Assembly: GCF_003966155.1 (NCBI RefSeq)
Contig: NZ_RXNS01000012.1
Span: 87,566 to 151,565 of the forward strand
Source of the DNA: Halomonas nitroreducens
GTDB taxonomy: Bacteria > Pseudomonadota > Gammaproteobacteria > Pseudomonadales > Halomonadaceae
DNA length: 64,000 nucleotides
Reading direction: 5' to 3'
Made by a program: the position numbers and the translations under genes. The notes below the pieces were generated by a model. The model was not told the origin of the DNA. It saw nothing but the letters and a program-made list of their open reading frames with translations, and did no database searches. Below are positions 23,345 to 32,214 of this stretch, one piece after another. Every line of letters begins with the position of its first letter. Position 1 is the stretch's first letter.

Positions 23345-24580
23345 ATGACCGACACCCAGGACACCGCGACCGCCCCCAGGGAACAGGCCTCCCCCGGCGG
23401 CCCCTGCCGCACCATCGAGGTCGGCGAGACCCGATACACCCTGCTGGGGACCGCCCATGTCTCGGCGGAAAGCGCCGCGGAGGTCCGCTCGCTGATCGAC
23501 TCCGGTGAGTTCGATGCGGTGGCCATCGAGCTGTGCGACTCGCGCCACCAGAACCTGGCCAACCCCGACGCCCTCGGCGAGCAGGACCTGTTCCAGATCT
23601 TTCGCCAGGGCAAGGCCGGCATGGTGGCCGCCAGCCTGGCACTGGGGGCCTTCCAGCAGCGGGTCGCCGAGCAGTCGGGCATCGAGCCCGGCGCCGAGAT
23701 GCGCGCCGCCCTGGAGGAAACCCGCGCCCGCCGGCTGCCGCTGGTGCTGATCGACCGGGACGTGGGGGTAACCCTCAAGCGCATCTACCACAACGTCCCC
23801 TGGTGGCAGCGCTTCTCGCTGTTCTCGGGTCTGCTCGGCGGCGTGCTGTCCCGCCAGGACGTCTCCGCCGAGGACATCGAGCGGCTCAAGGAGGGCGATG
23901 TCCTGGAGTCCACCTTCAGCGAGTTCGCCGCCGAATCCGAGACCCTCTACACGCCGCTGATCAGCGAGCGGGATCGCTACATGGTGCTGCGCCTGGCCGA
24001 GCAATGCCCGCCCGGTCGCTATCGGCACGTCCTGGTGGTGGTCGGCGCCGGCCACCTCAAGGGCATGGCCGAGCACCTGGCACAGCCACTGCCGGCGACC
24101 CCGACCCCTGAGCGCGAGGCCCTGGAGGTCACCCCACCGCGATCCAAGATCTGGAAGGCCCTGCCCTGGGCCATCACCGTGCTGGTGCTGACCGGCTTCG
24201 CCATCGGCTTCTCGCGCAATACCGAGCTTGGCTGGCAGCTGGTGGCGGAATGGTTCGTGATCAATGGCGTGCTCTCCGGCGCGGCCACCCTGGTGGCCCT
24301 GGCGCACCCGGTGACCGTGGCCGCCACCGTGGTGGCCGCCCCCCTCACCTCGCTGAACCCTACCATTGGCGCCGGCTTCGTCGCCGCCGGGGTCGAGCTC
24401 GCCATGCGCAAGCCCAAGGTGCGCGACTTCGCCACCCTGCGCCATGACGTTACCGAGCTGAAGGGCTGGTGGCGCAACCGGGTCTCGCGCACCCTGCTGG
24501 TCTTCCTCACCGCCACCCTCGGCTCCGCTGCCGGTACCTGGATCGCCGGTTTCCGCATCGCCGGGACGCTGTTCGGCTGA
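23345..24580 (+). CDS. TraB/PrgY-family membrane protein
   Basis: The family (TraB domain, related to GumN and Tiki) has a proposed metalloprotease-like fold; its role in proteobacteria is unknown. The 411-residue product carries the N-terminal hallmark LLGTAHVSAESAAEVR, then AIELCDSRHQNL and the later VVGAGHLKGMAEHL, which hold conserved Glu and His residues. The C-terminal half has several membrane helices from about residue 275. I use ATG 23345; the frame remains open upstream through the trkH duplication, but there is no family sequence there. Confidence 0.9.
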   Translation: MTDTQDTATAPREQASPGGPCRTIEVGETRYTLLGTAHVSAESAAEVRSLIDSGEFDAVAIELCDSRHQNLANPDALGEQDLFQIFRQGKAGMVAASLALGAFQQRVAEQSGIEPGAEMRAALEETRARRLPLVLIDRDVGVTLKRIYHNVPWWQRFSLFSGLLGGVLSRQDVSAEDIERLKEGDVLESTFSEFAAESETLYTPLISERDRYMVLRLAEQCPPGRYRHVLVVVGAGHLKGMAEHLAQPLPATPTPEREALEVTPPRSKIWKALPWAITVLVLTGFAIGFSRNTELGWQLVAEWFVINGVLSGAATLVALAHPVTVAATVVAAPLTSLNPTIGAGFVAAGVELAMRKPKVRDFATLRHDVTELKGWWRNRVSRTLLVFLTATLGSAAGTWIAGFRIAGTLFG

Positions 24581-24924
24581 CTCCCAGCATCGCTGGGCCT
24601 CTCGACGATCATGCCGTGGTGCCAGGGGCAGGACGCACGACTCACTGAGCGCGGGTCACCGCCTCTTCTTGCCGAAGGACCAGGACGCTCCGGGGACGAG
24701 CCGATGGCGGCTCGCCCCCCCCCCCCCCCCCCAGAACCTGCCCCCAGGCCATCGTTCGCTCCCCTTGGCGGTGGCACCTGACGCCGCTCAACGACCCTCG
24801 AGCGAGTCGCAGCCGGGTGATGGCTCAGGGGTCAGGGCTCGTCTACGTTGAAGAAAGATGTCCTCTGTCAGCGCAGAGACATCCACAACAACGACTCTAT
24901 GCCTAGCATCGGAGGGGCGAGAAG
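24581..24924. other. Intergenic stretch without a gene
   Basis: These 344 bases hold no convincing gene. They contain a small hairpin GAGCCG-ATGG-CGGCTC (24698-24713) directly followed by an 18-C run, and an imperfect hairpin GATGTC-CTCTG/CAGAG-ACATC at 24857-24883 in the leader of the cytochrome gene. Confidence 0.7.
24715..24732. repeat. Homopolymer of 18 consecutive C
   Basis: Eighteen uninterrupted cytosines follow a small hairpin in the gap upstream of the cytochrome gene. The length is unstable in replication and error-prone in sequencing, so the true number is uncertain. Confidence 0.85.
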
Positions 24925-25269
24925 ATGAAAGCGTACATTGTATCCATGGCATCCAGCCTCCTGTTCCTGGGGAGCCTACCGGCCTTCTCGGACATGCATG
25001 CCGACATGCAACAGCTGGCAGAGGACAAGCAGTGCCTGAGCTGCCACGGCCGGACAGACGACACGCCACGGGCCCCGGGCTTCAAGAGCATCGCCGCGAA
25101 GTACTCGGACGGAGAGATGAGAGGCTATCTGGTCGATGTGGTGATGTCGGGCGGCGAAGATCACTGGGGCTCCGCCACCATGCCGGAACCCGGCGAGAAG
25201 AGAGCCGAAGTGAGCGAGGAGGAAGCCCAGCAGCTGGTCGACTGGATTCTCGGCATGCACAAGGAATGA
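24925..25269 (+). CDS. Small periplasmic c-type cytochrome
   Basis: The 114-residue product is a class I monoheme cytochrome acting as a periplasmic electron carrier. A signal peptide covers residues 1-22 (SLLFLGSLPAFS). The heme motif CLSCH is at residues 37-41, and a likely axial Met lies in GSATMPEPGE. The C-terminal helix (EEEAQQLVDWILGM) is the one that packs on heme in the c551/c552 family. The start follows GGAGGGGCGAGA. It stands alone, so its partner is unknown. Confidence 0.9.
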   Translation: MKAYIVSMASSLLFLGSLPAFSDMHADMQQLAEDKQCLSCHGRTDDTPRAPGFKSIAAKYSDGEMRGYLVDVVMSGGEDHWGSATMPEPGEKRAEVSEEEAQQLVDWILGMHKE

Positions 25270-25367
25270 CCGCTTTTTGCCTTGCCACGGGACCAACGCG
25301 CCAGTCGGTGACGCTCGTAGTCTGACGGCCGAGACGGACGCCCCCTATCAATCGGTCATTCGGAGCC

Positions 25368-26159
25368 TTAGCGCTGCGCGTCTCCGCGGCGCGCCAGCAG
25401 GCGTCGCATGGCGGCCGACGGCGTCTCGAGCTTCTCATGACGGCGACTGGCCGCATAGCTGTCGTTGAAGGCGTCGAAGTAGTCGTCAAGCAGGCCGGCG
25501 GCCTGGGTGTCGCCGGACTGCCGGAGCAGCTCCACCGCCACCTCGGCAGTGCACAGGTGAGCGGCGGAGGCCGGCTTGCGCAGGCGGTAGCGAGTCAGCC
25601 GCTCGGTCGCCAGCGGCAGCACCGGCAGTTCGGCCAGGTAGGGGCTCTTGCGGAAGATCCGCCGGGCCTGGCGCCAGGTGCCGTCGAGAATGATGAACAC
25701 GGGGATTCGGTCCTCCCCCTGGCGTTCGGCCACGGCATCCATTCCCACCACCCGGTGGGCGTAATCCTCGTGGTCGTCGGGAAAGATCACGAAGGGGGCA
25801 TAGCGGGCATCGTCGAGCAGTGCCAGCAGGCGCGCATCCGGGGCCGTACGGTACCAGGTGAAGACCTCGGTATCGGGGAGGACGTCACGGATCAGCCGCC
25901 CGGTGTTGGTGGGCTTGTGGTGCTCCAGGGGATGGGTCAGCAGCCACACCCGGGCCCGGCTCTGGGTCTCCAGCCGGTAGGGGCACAGGCAGTTGAGGGC
26001 CGGCAGGTTGCAGCCAGCGCAGCGCCTGACGAAGCTACCGCGGGCCTTGAACTCCCGTCGCGGCGGCCGCGGATGACCGGAACCCGGGTCGCGGGCCGGG
26101 TCCGTGACTGCGGGAGCGGCGTCGTCATGGAAAGGCGGGGGCTGGGTATCGTCCTGCAT
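25368..26159 (-). CDS. tapT: tRNA-uridine aminocarboxypropyltransferase (DTW domain)
   Basis: TapT (YfiP) adds the 3-amino-3-carboxypropyl group of SAM to U47 of tRNA. The DTW-domain signature is present as IILDGTWRQARRIFRKS, and an N-terminal zinc-binding block RRCAGCNLPALNCLCP is seen near residues 45-60. The first 38 residues are a Pro/Asp-rich extension without homology that I recognise; a later start is possible, but no alternative has a better ribosome-binding site. It runs toward the cytochrome gene. Confidence 0.92.
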   Translation of the reverse strand: MQDDTQPPPFHDDAAPAVTDPARDPGSGHPRPPRREFKARGSFVRRCAGCNLPALNCLCPYRLETQSRARVWLLTHPLEHHKPTNTGRLIRDVLPDTEVFTWYRTAPDARLLALLDDARYAPFVIFPDDHEDYAHRVVGMDAVAERQGEDRIPVFIILDGTWRQARRIFRKSPYLAELPVLPLATERLTRYRLRKPASAAHLCTAEVAVELLRQSGDTQAAGLLDDYFDAFNDSYAASRRHEKLETPSAAMRRLLARRGDAQR

Positions 26160-26216
26160 GCGTCATCGTCGGGCCGAGAGGGGCCGGCATTCTAGCACGT
26201 CGGGGGCAGCGGGACG

Positions 26217-26951
26217 TCAGTCAAGCAAGGTCTCCGGCAGCCACAGCCGACCCTCGCGCTGCCAGTGACGGACCAGCCGGGGCACTCCCTCGCCGGCGGG
26301 CCGGCTGATCCGCGTCACGCCCGGCGGGGCCAGGGCTCCCGCCTCGGGGTCGACCAGTACACAGGGCGCGTCCAGGGGGGCCTGATGGAGCAGTGAGGCG
26401 GCCGGCATCACGGCCAGCGAGGTGCCCACCACCAGCAGCAGGTCGGCCTCGGCGACGAGCGCGCAGGCATCGGCGAAGTGCGGCACGGCCTCACCGAACC
26501 ACACCACGTCGGGACGCAGCTGGCTGCCCTTGTCGCAGACATCCCCCAGGCGAATCCCGCCCCGGCGCAGCGGATAGCACATGCGCGGGTCCACCGAGGA
26601 GCGGGCCTGGAAGATCTCGCCGTGCAGGTGGAGCACCCGGCGGGAGCCCGCCCGCTCGTGGAGGTCGTCGATGTTCTGGGTGATCACGCTGACCCGGAAG
26701 CCACGGCGCTCGAGCTGTGCCAGGGCCTTGTGGGCGGCGTTGGGCCGGGCACGGCGCACCTGGTCGCGGCGGGCGTCATAGAAGCGCAGCACGCGCTCGG
26801 GGTCGCGGTCCCACGCCTCGGGGGTGGCGACGTCCTCGATGGGATGGTCGGCCCAGAGGCCATCGGCGGCGCGGAAGGTCTGGATGCCACTCTCGGCACT
26901 GATCCCGGCGCCGCTCAGCACCACCAGGTGGGGAGAAGTGTGGTCGCCCAT
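26217..26951 (-). CDS. cobB: SIR2-family NAD-dependent protein deacylase
   Basis: Sirtuins remove acyl groups from lysines and consume NAD+. The 244-residue product shows GAGISAESGIQTFR, the catalytic-His region TQNIDDLHERAG...LHGE and LRPDVVWFGE. The FYDARR segment keeps the Tyr-x-x-Arg pair that favours succinyl and other acidic acyl groups. Only two of the four zinc cysteines remain (RMCYP and DVCDKGSQ), as in the KGSQLRP-type sirtuins. I choose the ATG at 26951 because GAGG lies 6 bp before it; the ATG at 26957 is too close to that site. Confidence 0.88.
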   Translation of the reverse strand: MGDHTSPHLVVLSGAGISAESGIQTFRAADGLWADHPIEDVATPEAWDRDPERVLRFYDARRDQVRRARPNAAHKALAQLERRGFRVSVITQNIDDLHERAGSRRVLHLHGEIFQARSSVDPRMCYPLRRGGIRLGDVCDKGSQLRPDVVWFGEAVPHFADACALVAEADLLLVVGTSLAVMPAASLLHQAPLDAPCVLVDPEAGALAPPGVTRISRPAGEGVPRLVRHWQREGRLWLPETLLD

Positions 26952-26981
26952 CGACATCCTCGCTACGGCTGGGGAAGTGCG

Positions 26982-28727
26982 TCAGTAGACCAGGCCATTG
27001 TCGGCATCGGCGGCGAAGCGCTGCTTGTTGCGGTACGGATAGACGTCGATGACGCGCCCATCGCGAATGGCCTGCTGCAGCCCCTTCCAGTAGTCGGCAT
27101 CGAACAGCTCGGGATGCAAGGTGTAGAACAGCTTGCGCAGGCGCACGTCGGCGAACAGGAAGGGACCGAACTCCTCGGGGAAAATATCATTGGGTCCCAC
27201 CGAGTACCAGGGCTCGTCGGCCAGCTCTTGCTCCGGGTACATCGGCTCGGGAATATGCCGGAAGTTGCATTCGGTGAGATAGCAGATCTCGTCGTAGTCG
27301 TAGAAGATCACCCGGCCGTGGCGAGTGACCCCGAAGTTCTTCAGCAGCATGTCGCCGGGGAAGATATTGGCCGCGGCGAGCTGCTTGATGGCATTGCCGT
27401 AGTCCTTGAGCACCGCCCGCGTCTCGGCCTCGTCGCACTCCTCCAGATAGAGGTTGAGCGGGGTCATCATGCGCTCGGTGTAGCAGTGCTCGATGATCAC
27501 CTTGTCGCCGCGCAGGTAGACAGTGGAGGGGGCCACCTCGAGCAGGTGCGCCAGGCATTCCGGGTCGAAGTGATCCTGCCGGGCGATGAAGTTCGAGAAC
27601 TCCTGGGTATCGGCCATGCGCCCCACCCGGTCGTGACGCTTGACCAGGCGGTATTTCTCGCGGACGTTCTCGTGGCTCATCTCCTTGGTGGGATCGAAGC
27701 GGTCCTTGATGATCTTGAACACCGTGCGGAAGGACGGCAGCACGAACACCGCCATGACCATGCCACGCACCCCGGGGGCGATCACGAACCGGTCCTCGCG
27801 CTTGGCCACCTGGGTATTGAGGGCGCGGAAGAACTCGGTCTTGCCTTGCTTGTAGAAGCCGATGGCGGAATACAGCTCGCCCTGAGGCTTGTCGGGCATC
27901 ACTTCCTGGAGGTAGTGAACGAACTCGCTGGGCACCACGACCTTGACCTGGAAATAGGCCCGGGTGAAGGAAAAGATGATCGAGACCTCGTCGGGCTCGA
28001 TGATCACGGTATCCAGGTGGAGTCCCTGGTCGGCCTCGTGGAGCACCGGCAGCACCAGCGGCACCTGCTCGCCGCCGCCGCGAATGCGGCCGACCAGGTA
28101 GGCGCCCTTGTTGCGGAAGAAGACGCTCTTGATCAGCTCCATCTCGGCCTCGGGAGCATCGAGGATCGCCGCGGGCAGCTGGCGGCGCAGGAAGTCGCCG
28201 CCCAGTGCCGCATCGCGTTCCAGGTCCTCGAAGGGCGTCTCGAAGGGCGCTTCGGCCAGGGCCCAGCGCAGGGCCTGCTCCCAGTCGTTGCCCACCGCCT
28301 GGCGCCGGCACAGCTGGAGCCCCGAGTGGTGGGCAGCAAAGGCTCGGGAGCTGTAGACGAACATCCAGTCATTGCGAATGTGCCGATGATGGAACAGCGA
28401 ACAGAACATCGAGTTGAAGAAGGTCTCGGCCAGCTCGTAGTCGAGCCGCTGGCTGATCAGGTCGGCATAGTGGCGACGCGCCTCCCGCCAGGACTCGAAG
28501 TCGACCAGCAGGTCATCCGCGAAGGTCCGCTTGAGCCGCGCCAGGGTGACCTGGACCTTCTCGTCGTAGAGGTCGATCCGCTCCGCCGAAGCCTGCTGGG
28601 CCTCGCGCCAGGCGGCGTCCCGGAAGCGGCGGCTGGCATCGGCGGTGATCTCCTTGAACCGCGAGCGGTACTCGTCGAAGCCATGCAGGATGGTGGCGGC
28701 GAGGCGATAGGCGGGCGAATGTCTCAT
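26982..28727 (-). CDS. aceK: Isocitrate dehydrogenase kinase/phosphatase AceK
   Basis: AceK phosphorylates and dephosphorylates isocitrate dehydrogenase, diverting carbon into the glyoxylate shunt. The 581-residue protein starts at ATG 28727 behind GGAGGACCTC, near the E. coli length of 578. The N-terminal regulatory half ends near residue 315. The kinase core contains the ATP loop GxVxxVFxxP-like region (APGVRGMVMAVFVLPSF) and the active-site block DYDEICYLTECNFR. The isocitrate lyase and malate synthase genes are not in the window, so aceK is unlinked here. Confidence 0.97.
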   Translation of the reverse strand: MRHSPAYRLAATILHGFDEYRSRFKEITADASRRFRDAAWREAQQASAERIDLYDEKVQVTLARLKRTFADDLLVDFESWREARRHYADLISQRLDYELAETFFNSMFCSLFHHRHIRNDWMFVYSSRAFAAHHSGLQLCRRQAVGNDWEQALRWALAEAPFETPFEDLERDAALGGDFLRRQLPAAILDAPEAEMELIKSVFFRNKGAYLVGRIRGGGEQVPLVLPVLHEADQGLHLDTVIIEPDEVSIIFSFTRAYFQVKVVVPSEFVHYLQEVMPDKPQGELYSAIGFYKQGKTEFFRALNTQVAKREDRFVIAPGVRGMVMAVFVLPSFRTVFKIIKDRFDPTKEMSHENVREKYRLVKRHDRVGRMADTQEFSNFIARQDHFDPECLAHLLEVAPSTVYLRGDKVIIEHCYTERMMTPLNLYLEECDEAETRAVLKDYGNAIKQLAAANIFPGDMLLKNFGVTRHGRVIFYDYDEICYLTECNFRHIPEPMYPEQELADEPWYSVGPNDIFPEEFGPFLFADVRLRKLFYTLHPELFDADYWKGLQQAIRDGRVIDVYPYRNKQRFAADADNGLVY

Positions 28728-28879
28728 GAGGTCCTCCAGGCAACAGCCGTCCAGCTTCGCGTATTTTCCCCACTGGCGCGAGCCGACCAAGGTGGGGCCC
28801 GCACCGTCAACCGTGATGACATCCGGGCCCGGGACGGCGACAATGGCGCCCTCGTTGCCACCCGCCGATCGAGCACGCC

Positions 28880-29638
28880 ATGACGGAACCGCTACCCATC
28901 CTCTATCACGACGAGCACCTGGTCGCCGTGCACAAGCCGGCCGGGCTGCTGGTGCATCGCACCGCCCTGGCCCGGGGGGAGCGCCAGTTCCTGCTGCAGA
29001 CCCTGCGCGATCAGCTCGGCCGGCGCGTCTATCCCGTGCACCGTCTCGACCGCCCCACCTCGGGGCTGATGGTCTTCGCCCTCTCGGCGGAGATGGCCAC
29101 ACGCCTGGCCGAGGCCTTCGAGCAACGCCGGGTGGAGAAGCGCTACCTGGCGGTGGTGCGCGGCGTGGGCCCCGGCGCCGCCCGCCTCGACTATGCCCTG
29201 CGCGAGGAGGATGGCCGGCGGCCCAAGGCCGAGATGCCGGCCATGCCGGCGATCACGGAGGTGCGGCGGCTGGACAGCGTCGAGCTGCCGGTGCAGGTCG
29301 ACCGCTATCCCCGAGCCCGCTACTCGCTGATGGAGGCCCGTCCCCTGACCGGTCGGCGCCACCAGATCCGTCGTCACCTGTCCCGGCGCGGCTACCCGAT
29401 CATCGGCGATGCCAAGCATGGCAAGGGCAACCACAACCGCTTCTTCGCCGAGCACCTGGACTGCGCCCGGCTGCTGCTCGCCGCCGTGGGCCTGACCTTC
29501 GAGCACCCCGTGGACGGCCGTCGCCTGGCGCTGGGCTGCGCCCTGGACGCCCCGATGACCGCCCTCTTCCAGCGCTTCGGCTGGTCGGGCCACCTGCCCG
29601 CGAACCACCGGCCGGACGCCACACCCGCCCTCGCCTGA
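28880..29638 (+). CDS. truC: tRNA pseudouridine(65) synthase TruC
   Basis: This RluA-family enzyme isomerises U65 in tRNA. The catalytic Asp sits in VHRLDRPTSGLMVFAL (about residues 52-67), followed by EKRYLAVVRG and the LTGRRHQIRRHLS block. It has no S4 domain, and the short 252-residue form beginning ILYHDEHLVAVHKPAGLLVH fits TruC rather than RluA/C/D. It is divergent from aceK and followed after 1 bp by tcdA, a shared tRNA-modification context. Confidence 0.93.
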   Translation: MTEPLPILYHDEHLVAVHKPAGLLVHRTALARGERQFLLQTLRDQLGRRVYPVHRLDRPTSGLMVFALSAEMATRLAEAFEQRRVEKRYLAVVRGVGPGAARLDYALREEDGRRPKAEMPAMPAITEVRRLDSVELPVQVDRYPRARYSLMEARPLTGRRHQIRRHLSRRGYPIIGDAKHGKGNHNRFFAEHLDCARLLLAAVGLTFEHPVDGRRLALGCALDAPMTALFQRFGWSGHLPANHRPDATPALA

Positions 29639-29639
29639 C

Positions 29640-30476
29640 ATGCCATCGATGCCCATGACCGACACCCTGCTCCCTCCGTCCCCCCACGCGACCGATGACC
29701 ACGAGCTGCGCTTCGGTGGCATCCGCCGCCTGTATGGCACCCGTGCCCTGGCGCGCTTCCGCCGCGCCCACGTGGTGGTGGTGGGCGTGGGCGGCGTGGG
29801 CAGCTGGGCCGTGGAGGCCCTGGCGCGCTCCGGGATCGGCCGGCTCACCCTGATCGACCTGGACGATGTCTGCGTCTCCAACGTCAACCGTCAGCTGCAT
29901 GCCCTGGACGGCACCATCGGCCGCCCCAAGGTGGAGGTGCTGGCCGAGCGCTGCCGCGCCATCCAGCCGGGCATCGAGGTGGTGGCGGACAGCGCCTTCG
30001 TGACCCCGACCAATCTTGCCGACCGCCTGCCCGAGGATGCCGACCACCTGGTCGACGCCATCGACAGCGTGGTGGCCAAGGCGGCGCTGATCGCCTGGTG
30101 CAAGCGCCGCAAGCTGCCGATCACCGTCACCGGCGCCGCCGGGGGCCAGACCGACCCCACTCGCATTCGCGTGGCCGACCTGACGCGCACCGAGCACGAC
30201 CCGCTGCTGGCCAAGGTCCGCGCCCGCCTGCGCCGGGACCACGGGTTCTCCCGCAACCCCAAGCGCCGCTTCTCGGTGGAGTGCGTCTATTCCGACGAGC
30301 AGTTGGTCTACCCCGGCGCCGACGGTGAGGTCTGCCTGCAGAAGCCGGGAGCCGGCGAGGCCACCCGCCTCGATTGCGCCTCGGGCTTCGGTGCCGCCAC
30401 CTTCGTCACCGGCAGCTTCGGCTTCGTCGCTGCTTCCCGCACCCTGGCCCGCCTGGCCCGGGACGCCGCCCCCTGA
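29640..30476 (+). CDS. tcdA: tRNA threonylcarbamoyladenosine dehydratase TcdA (CsdL)
   Basis: TcdA uses ATP to cyclise t6A37 of tRNA to ct6A. The E1-like ThiF fold is clear: HVVVVGVGGVGSWAVEALAR (nucleotide loop), LIDLDDVCVSNVNRQ, and ITVTGAAGGQTDPTRIRV. The 278-residue length is normal. Three in-frame ATGs occur in the first six codons (29640, 29649, 29655) with no clear ribosome-binding site; tight linkage to truC suggests translational coupling from the first. tsaC at 13.8 kb acts earlier in the same pathway. Confidence 0.94.
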   Translation: MPSMPMTDTLLPPSPHATDDHELRFGGIRRLYGTRALARFRRAHVVVVGVGGVGSWAVEALARSGIGRLTLIDLDDVCVSNVNRQLHALDGTIGRPKVEVLAERCRAIQPGIEVVADSAFVTPTNLADRLPEDADHLVDAIDSVVAKAALIAWCKRRKLPITVTGAAGGQTDPTRIRVADLTRTEHDPLLAKVRARLRRDHGFSRNPKRRFSVECVYSDEQLVYPGADGEVCLQKPGAGEATRLDCASGFGAATFVTGSFGFVAASRTLARLARDAAP

Positions 30477-30492
30477 CCCGAGGAGCCCGCAG

Positions 30493-30720
30493 ATGGAACC
30501 GCAACATCCCGTCCCCGGCATCTACCGCCACTACAAGGGACCGCTCTACGAGGTGATCGGCGTGGCCCACCACAGCGAGACCGAGGAACCGCTGGTGGCC
30601 TACCGCGCCCTTTACGGCGACTACGGCCTCTGGGTGCGACCGCTGTCGATGTTCATGGAGACCGTCGAGGTACAGGGCGAACCACTGCCGCGCTTCGCCC
30701 TGGAGAAGGCCTTTTCATGA
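30493..30720 (+). CDS. DUF1653 small protein
   Basis: The 75-residue product is nearly all one DUF1653 domain (PGIYRHYKGPLYEVIGVAHH, then TEEPLVAYRALYGDYGLWVRP), a small SH3-like fold of unknown function common in proteobacteria. It starts at ATG 30493 behind GAGGAG. It lies 16 bp after tcdA and is likely co-transcribed with truC and tcdA. A longer frame upstream of the ATG overlaps tcdA and is not real. Confidence 0.92.
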   Translation: MEPQHPVPGIYRHYKGPLYEVIGVAHHSETEEPLVAYRALYGDYGLWVRPLSMFMETVEVQGEPLPRFALEKAFS

Positions 30721-30731
30721 GGCCGACACGA

Positions 30732-30757
30732 CGAAGGCGCCCCGCGGGGCGCCTTCG
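30732..30757. terminator. Bidirectional hairpin between DUF1653 gene and bfr
   Basis: A perfect palindrome CGAAGGCGCCCCG/CGGGGCGCCTTCG lies between the convergent gene ends. There is no T-tract on either side, but the position and symmetry suggest a shared terminator. Confidence 0.7.
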
Positions 30758-30784
30758 TGAGGAAACCGATGCCGTCCGGCGGGA

Positions 30785-31261
30785 TCACTCCGCCGCGTGC
30801 ATCTGCTTCTGCAGGTAGTTCTCGAGGCCGACCTTGTCGATCAGGCCGAGTTCGGTCTCGAGCTTGTCGATGTGTTCTTCCTCGTCGTCGAGGATGCACT
30901 TGAACAGGTCGCGGGTGACATAGTCCTGCACCGATTCGCAGTAGGCGATCGCCTCGATATAGTCGTCGCGCCCTTTCTGTTCCAGCTTGAGGTCGCACTC
31001 GAGCATCTCCCGGGTGTCCTCGCCGATCAGCAGCTTGCCGTAATCCTGCAGGTTGGGCACGCCCTCGAGGAAGAGAATACGCTCGATCAGCTTGTCGGCG
31101 TGCTTCATCTCGTCGATGGACTCGTCGTACTCGAACTTGCCAAGCGCCGCCAGGCCCCAGTCCTGAAACATCTTGGCATGCAGGTAATACTGGTTGATGG
31201 CTACCAGTTCGTTGCCAAGAGCGGTATTAAGGTACTCGATGACCTTCTTGTCGCCTTTCAT
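30785..31261 (-). CDS. bfr: Bacterioferritin
   Basis: Bfr is the 24-meric heme-containing iron store. All ferroxidase ligands are in the standard positions (E18, Y25, E51, H54, E94, E127, H130), and M52, the bridging heme ligand, is present in DEMKHADK. The 158-residue length is normal. The start follows AGGTGAAG. It lies downstream of bfd on the same strand, separated by about 150 bp that can carry its own promoter. Confidence 0.97.
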   Translation of the reverse strand: MKGDKKVIEYLNTALGNELVAINQYYLHAKMFQDWGLAALGKFEYDESIDEMKHADKLIERILFLEGVPNLQDYGKLLIGEDTREMLECDLKLEQKGRDDYIEAIAYCESVQDYVTRDLFKCILDDEEEHIDKLETELGLIDKVGLENYLQKQMHAAE

Positions 31262-31413
31262 GACTTCACCTCATTGTACTCGTCAGGGTCGCTCTTCAGC
31301 TTGGCACGCGCAGGGTCGCACCGCCATGTCCTCGAAGCAGTCTAGGTGATGCCATGAAAAATGCAATGAAATCAATGCGTTGATAACGACAACCGAAACA
31401 ATAGCGATTGCCA

Positions 31414-31620
31414 TCACACGGCGTAGGCAAGTCCCTCGCTGGCCATAGCCAGCTCCTCACGGATGGCCTCGCGGGTGATGCCCTTGCCCATGCAACCGCA
31501 CTTGCCGCACTGGGTGCCGCAACCCGTCTCGCGCTGCACCTCGCGCCAGGTGCGCGCACCGTCCTCCACGGTCCGGCGGATTGCCTTGTCGGTTACACCC
31601 TTGCAGAGACACACATACAT
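31414..31620 (-). CDS. bfd: Bacterioferritin-associated ferredoxin
   Basis: Bfd binds bacterioferritin and reduces its heme so that stored iron is released. The 68-residue protein has the [2Fe-2S] cysteines at C4, C6, C38 and C41 (CLC ... CGKC), as in characterised Bfd, plus extra cysteines at 34 and 43. It is upstream of bfr, its expected partner. A candidate Fur site lies about 35 bp before its start. Confidence 0.95.
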   Translation of the reverse strand: MYVCLCKGVTDKAIRRTVEDGARTWREVQRETGCGTQCGKCGCMGKGITREAIREELAMASEGLAYAV

Positions 31621-31652
31621 GAGAACACCTCGCGCTGATCACGAGAATGAAT

Positions 31653-31671
31653 GTAAATGATTCGCATGGAC
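31653..31671. promoter_or_regulatory. Candidate Fur box upstream of bfd
   Basis: The core AATGATTCGCAT (31656-31667) matches 9 of the 12 central positions of the Fur consensus AATGATAATCAT. Bfd genes are commonly Fur-repressed, which fits. The flanks match poorly, so the call is tentative. Confidence 0.4.
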
Positions 31672-31723
31672 TATCGCAACCATAGTCTGAGAAAAATTCT
31701 CATCCCATTCGGCAAAACGGCTG

Positions 31724-32200
31724 TCACTTCTTGCCCTTGGGCAGCACCACCACCCGGGTACCCGAGACGAGATCCGCCCAGCTGCGTTTCTCGGCATCGA
31801 ACAGCACCCACAGGTGCCCGAGTCCCAGGGGCAGGAAGGACAGGGCCCCGACGAGGAAGCGCTGCAGGCTCTGCAGCAACGTGATGGAGCAGCCATCGGT
31901 GGTCTGGACCCGCAGGCGCCAGGCCTGCATGCCCAGGGTCATGCCGCCCCGGGTCCAGAAGTAGGCGAAGAAGGCATAGGCCGAGAGCGCCATCAGCAGG
32001 CGCAGCGACACCACCTGGGCGGCGCCCAGCCCCACCTGCTCCGGCGGTAGACCGAACACCAGTCGGGTCACCGCCACATGGCCGGCGGTGATGACGATCC
32101 AGATGGCCAGCACCAGCAGGCCGTCGTAGAGCATGGCGCCGAGGCGGCGCCCCAGCCCGGCGGGCCAGACATCGTCGAGGTGATCGAAACGTCGCTGCAT
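31724..32200 (-). CDS. RDD-family membrane protein
   Basis: The 158-residue product has three to four membrane helices and the RDD signature: an N-terminal GLGRRLGAMLYDGLLVLA with the Arg-Asp pair, the central TRGGMTLGMQAWRLRV, and WADLVSGTRVVVLPK at the end. RDD proteins are implicated in Na+ or other ion transport in some halophiles, but their role here is unknown. I start at ATG 32200, after an 14-bp gap from lptG, so it probably forms an operon with lptF and lptG. Confidence 0.93.
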   Translation of the reverse strand: MQRRFDHLDDVWPAGLGRRLGAMLYDGLLVLAIWIVITAGHVAVTRLVFGLPPEQVGLGAAQVVSLRLLMALSAYAFFAYFWTRGGMTLGMQAWRLRVQTTDGCSITLLQSLQRFLVGALSFLPLGLGHLWVLFDAEKRSWADLVSGTRVVVLPKGKK

Positions 32201-32214
32201 GACGGGTCTCCGGG

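Noticed and set aside
26478..28883. 801-codon open frame antisense to cobB and aceK
   Set aside because: It crosses two well-identified genes, has shadow-type composition and no plausible start signal.
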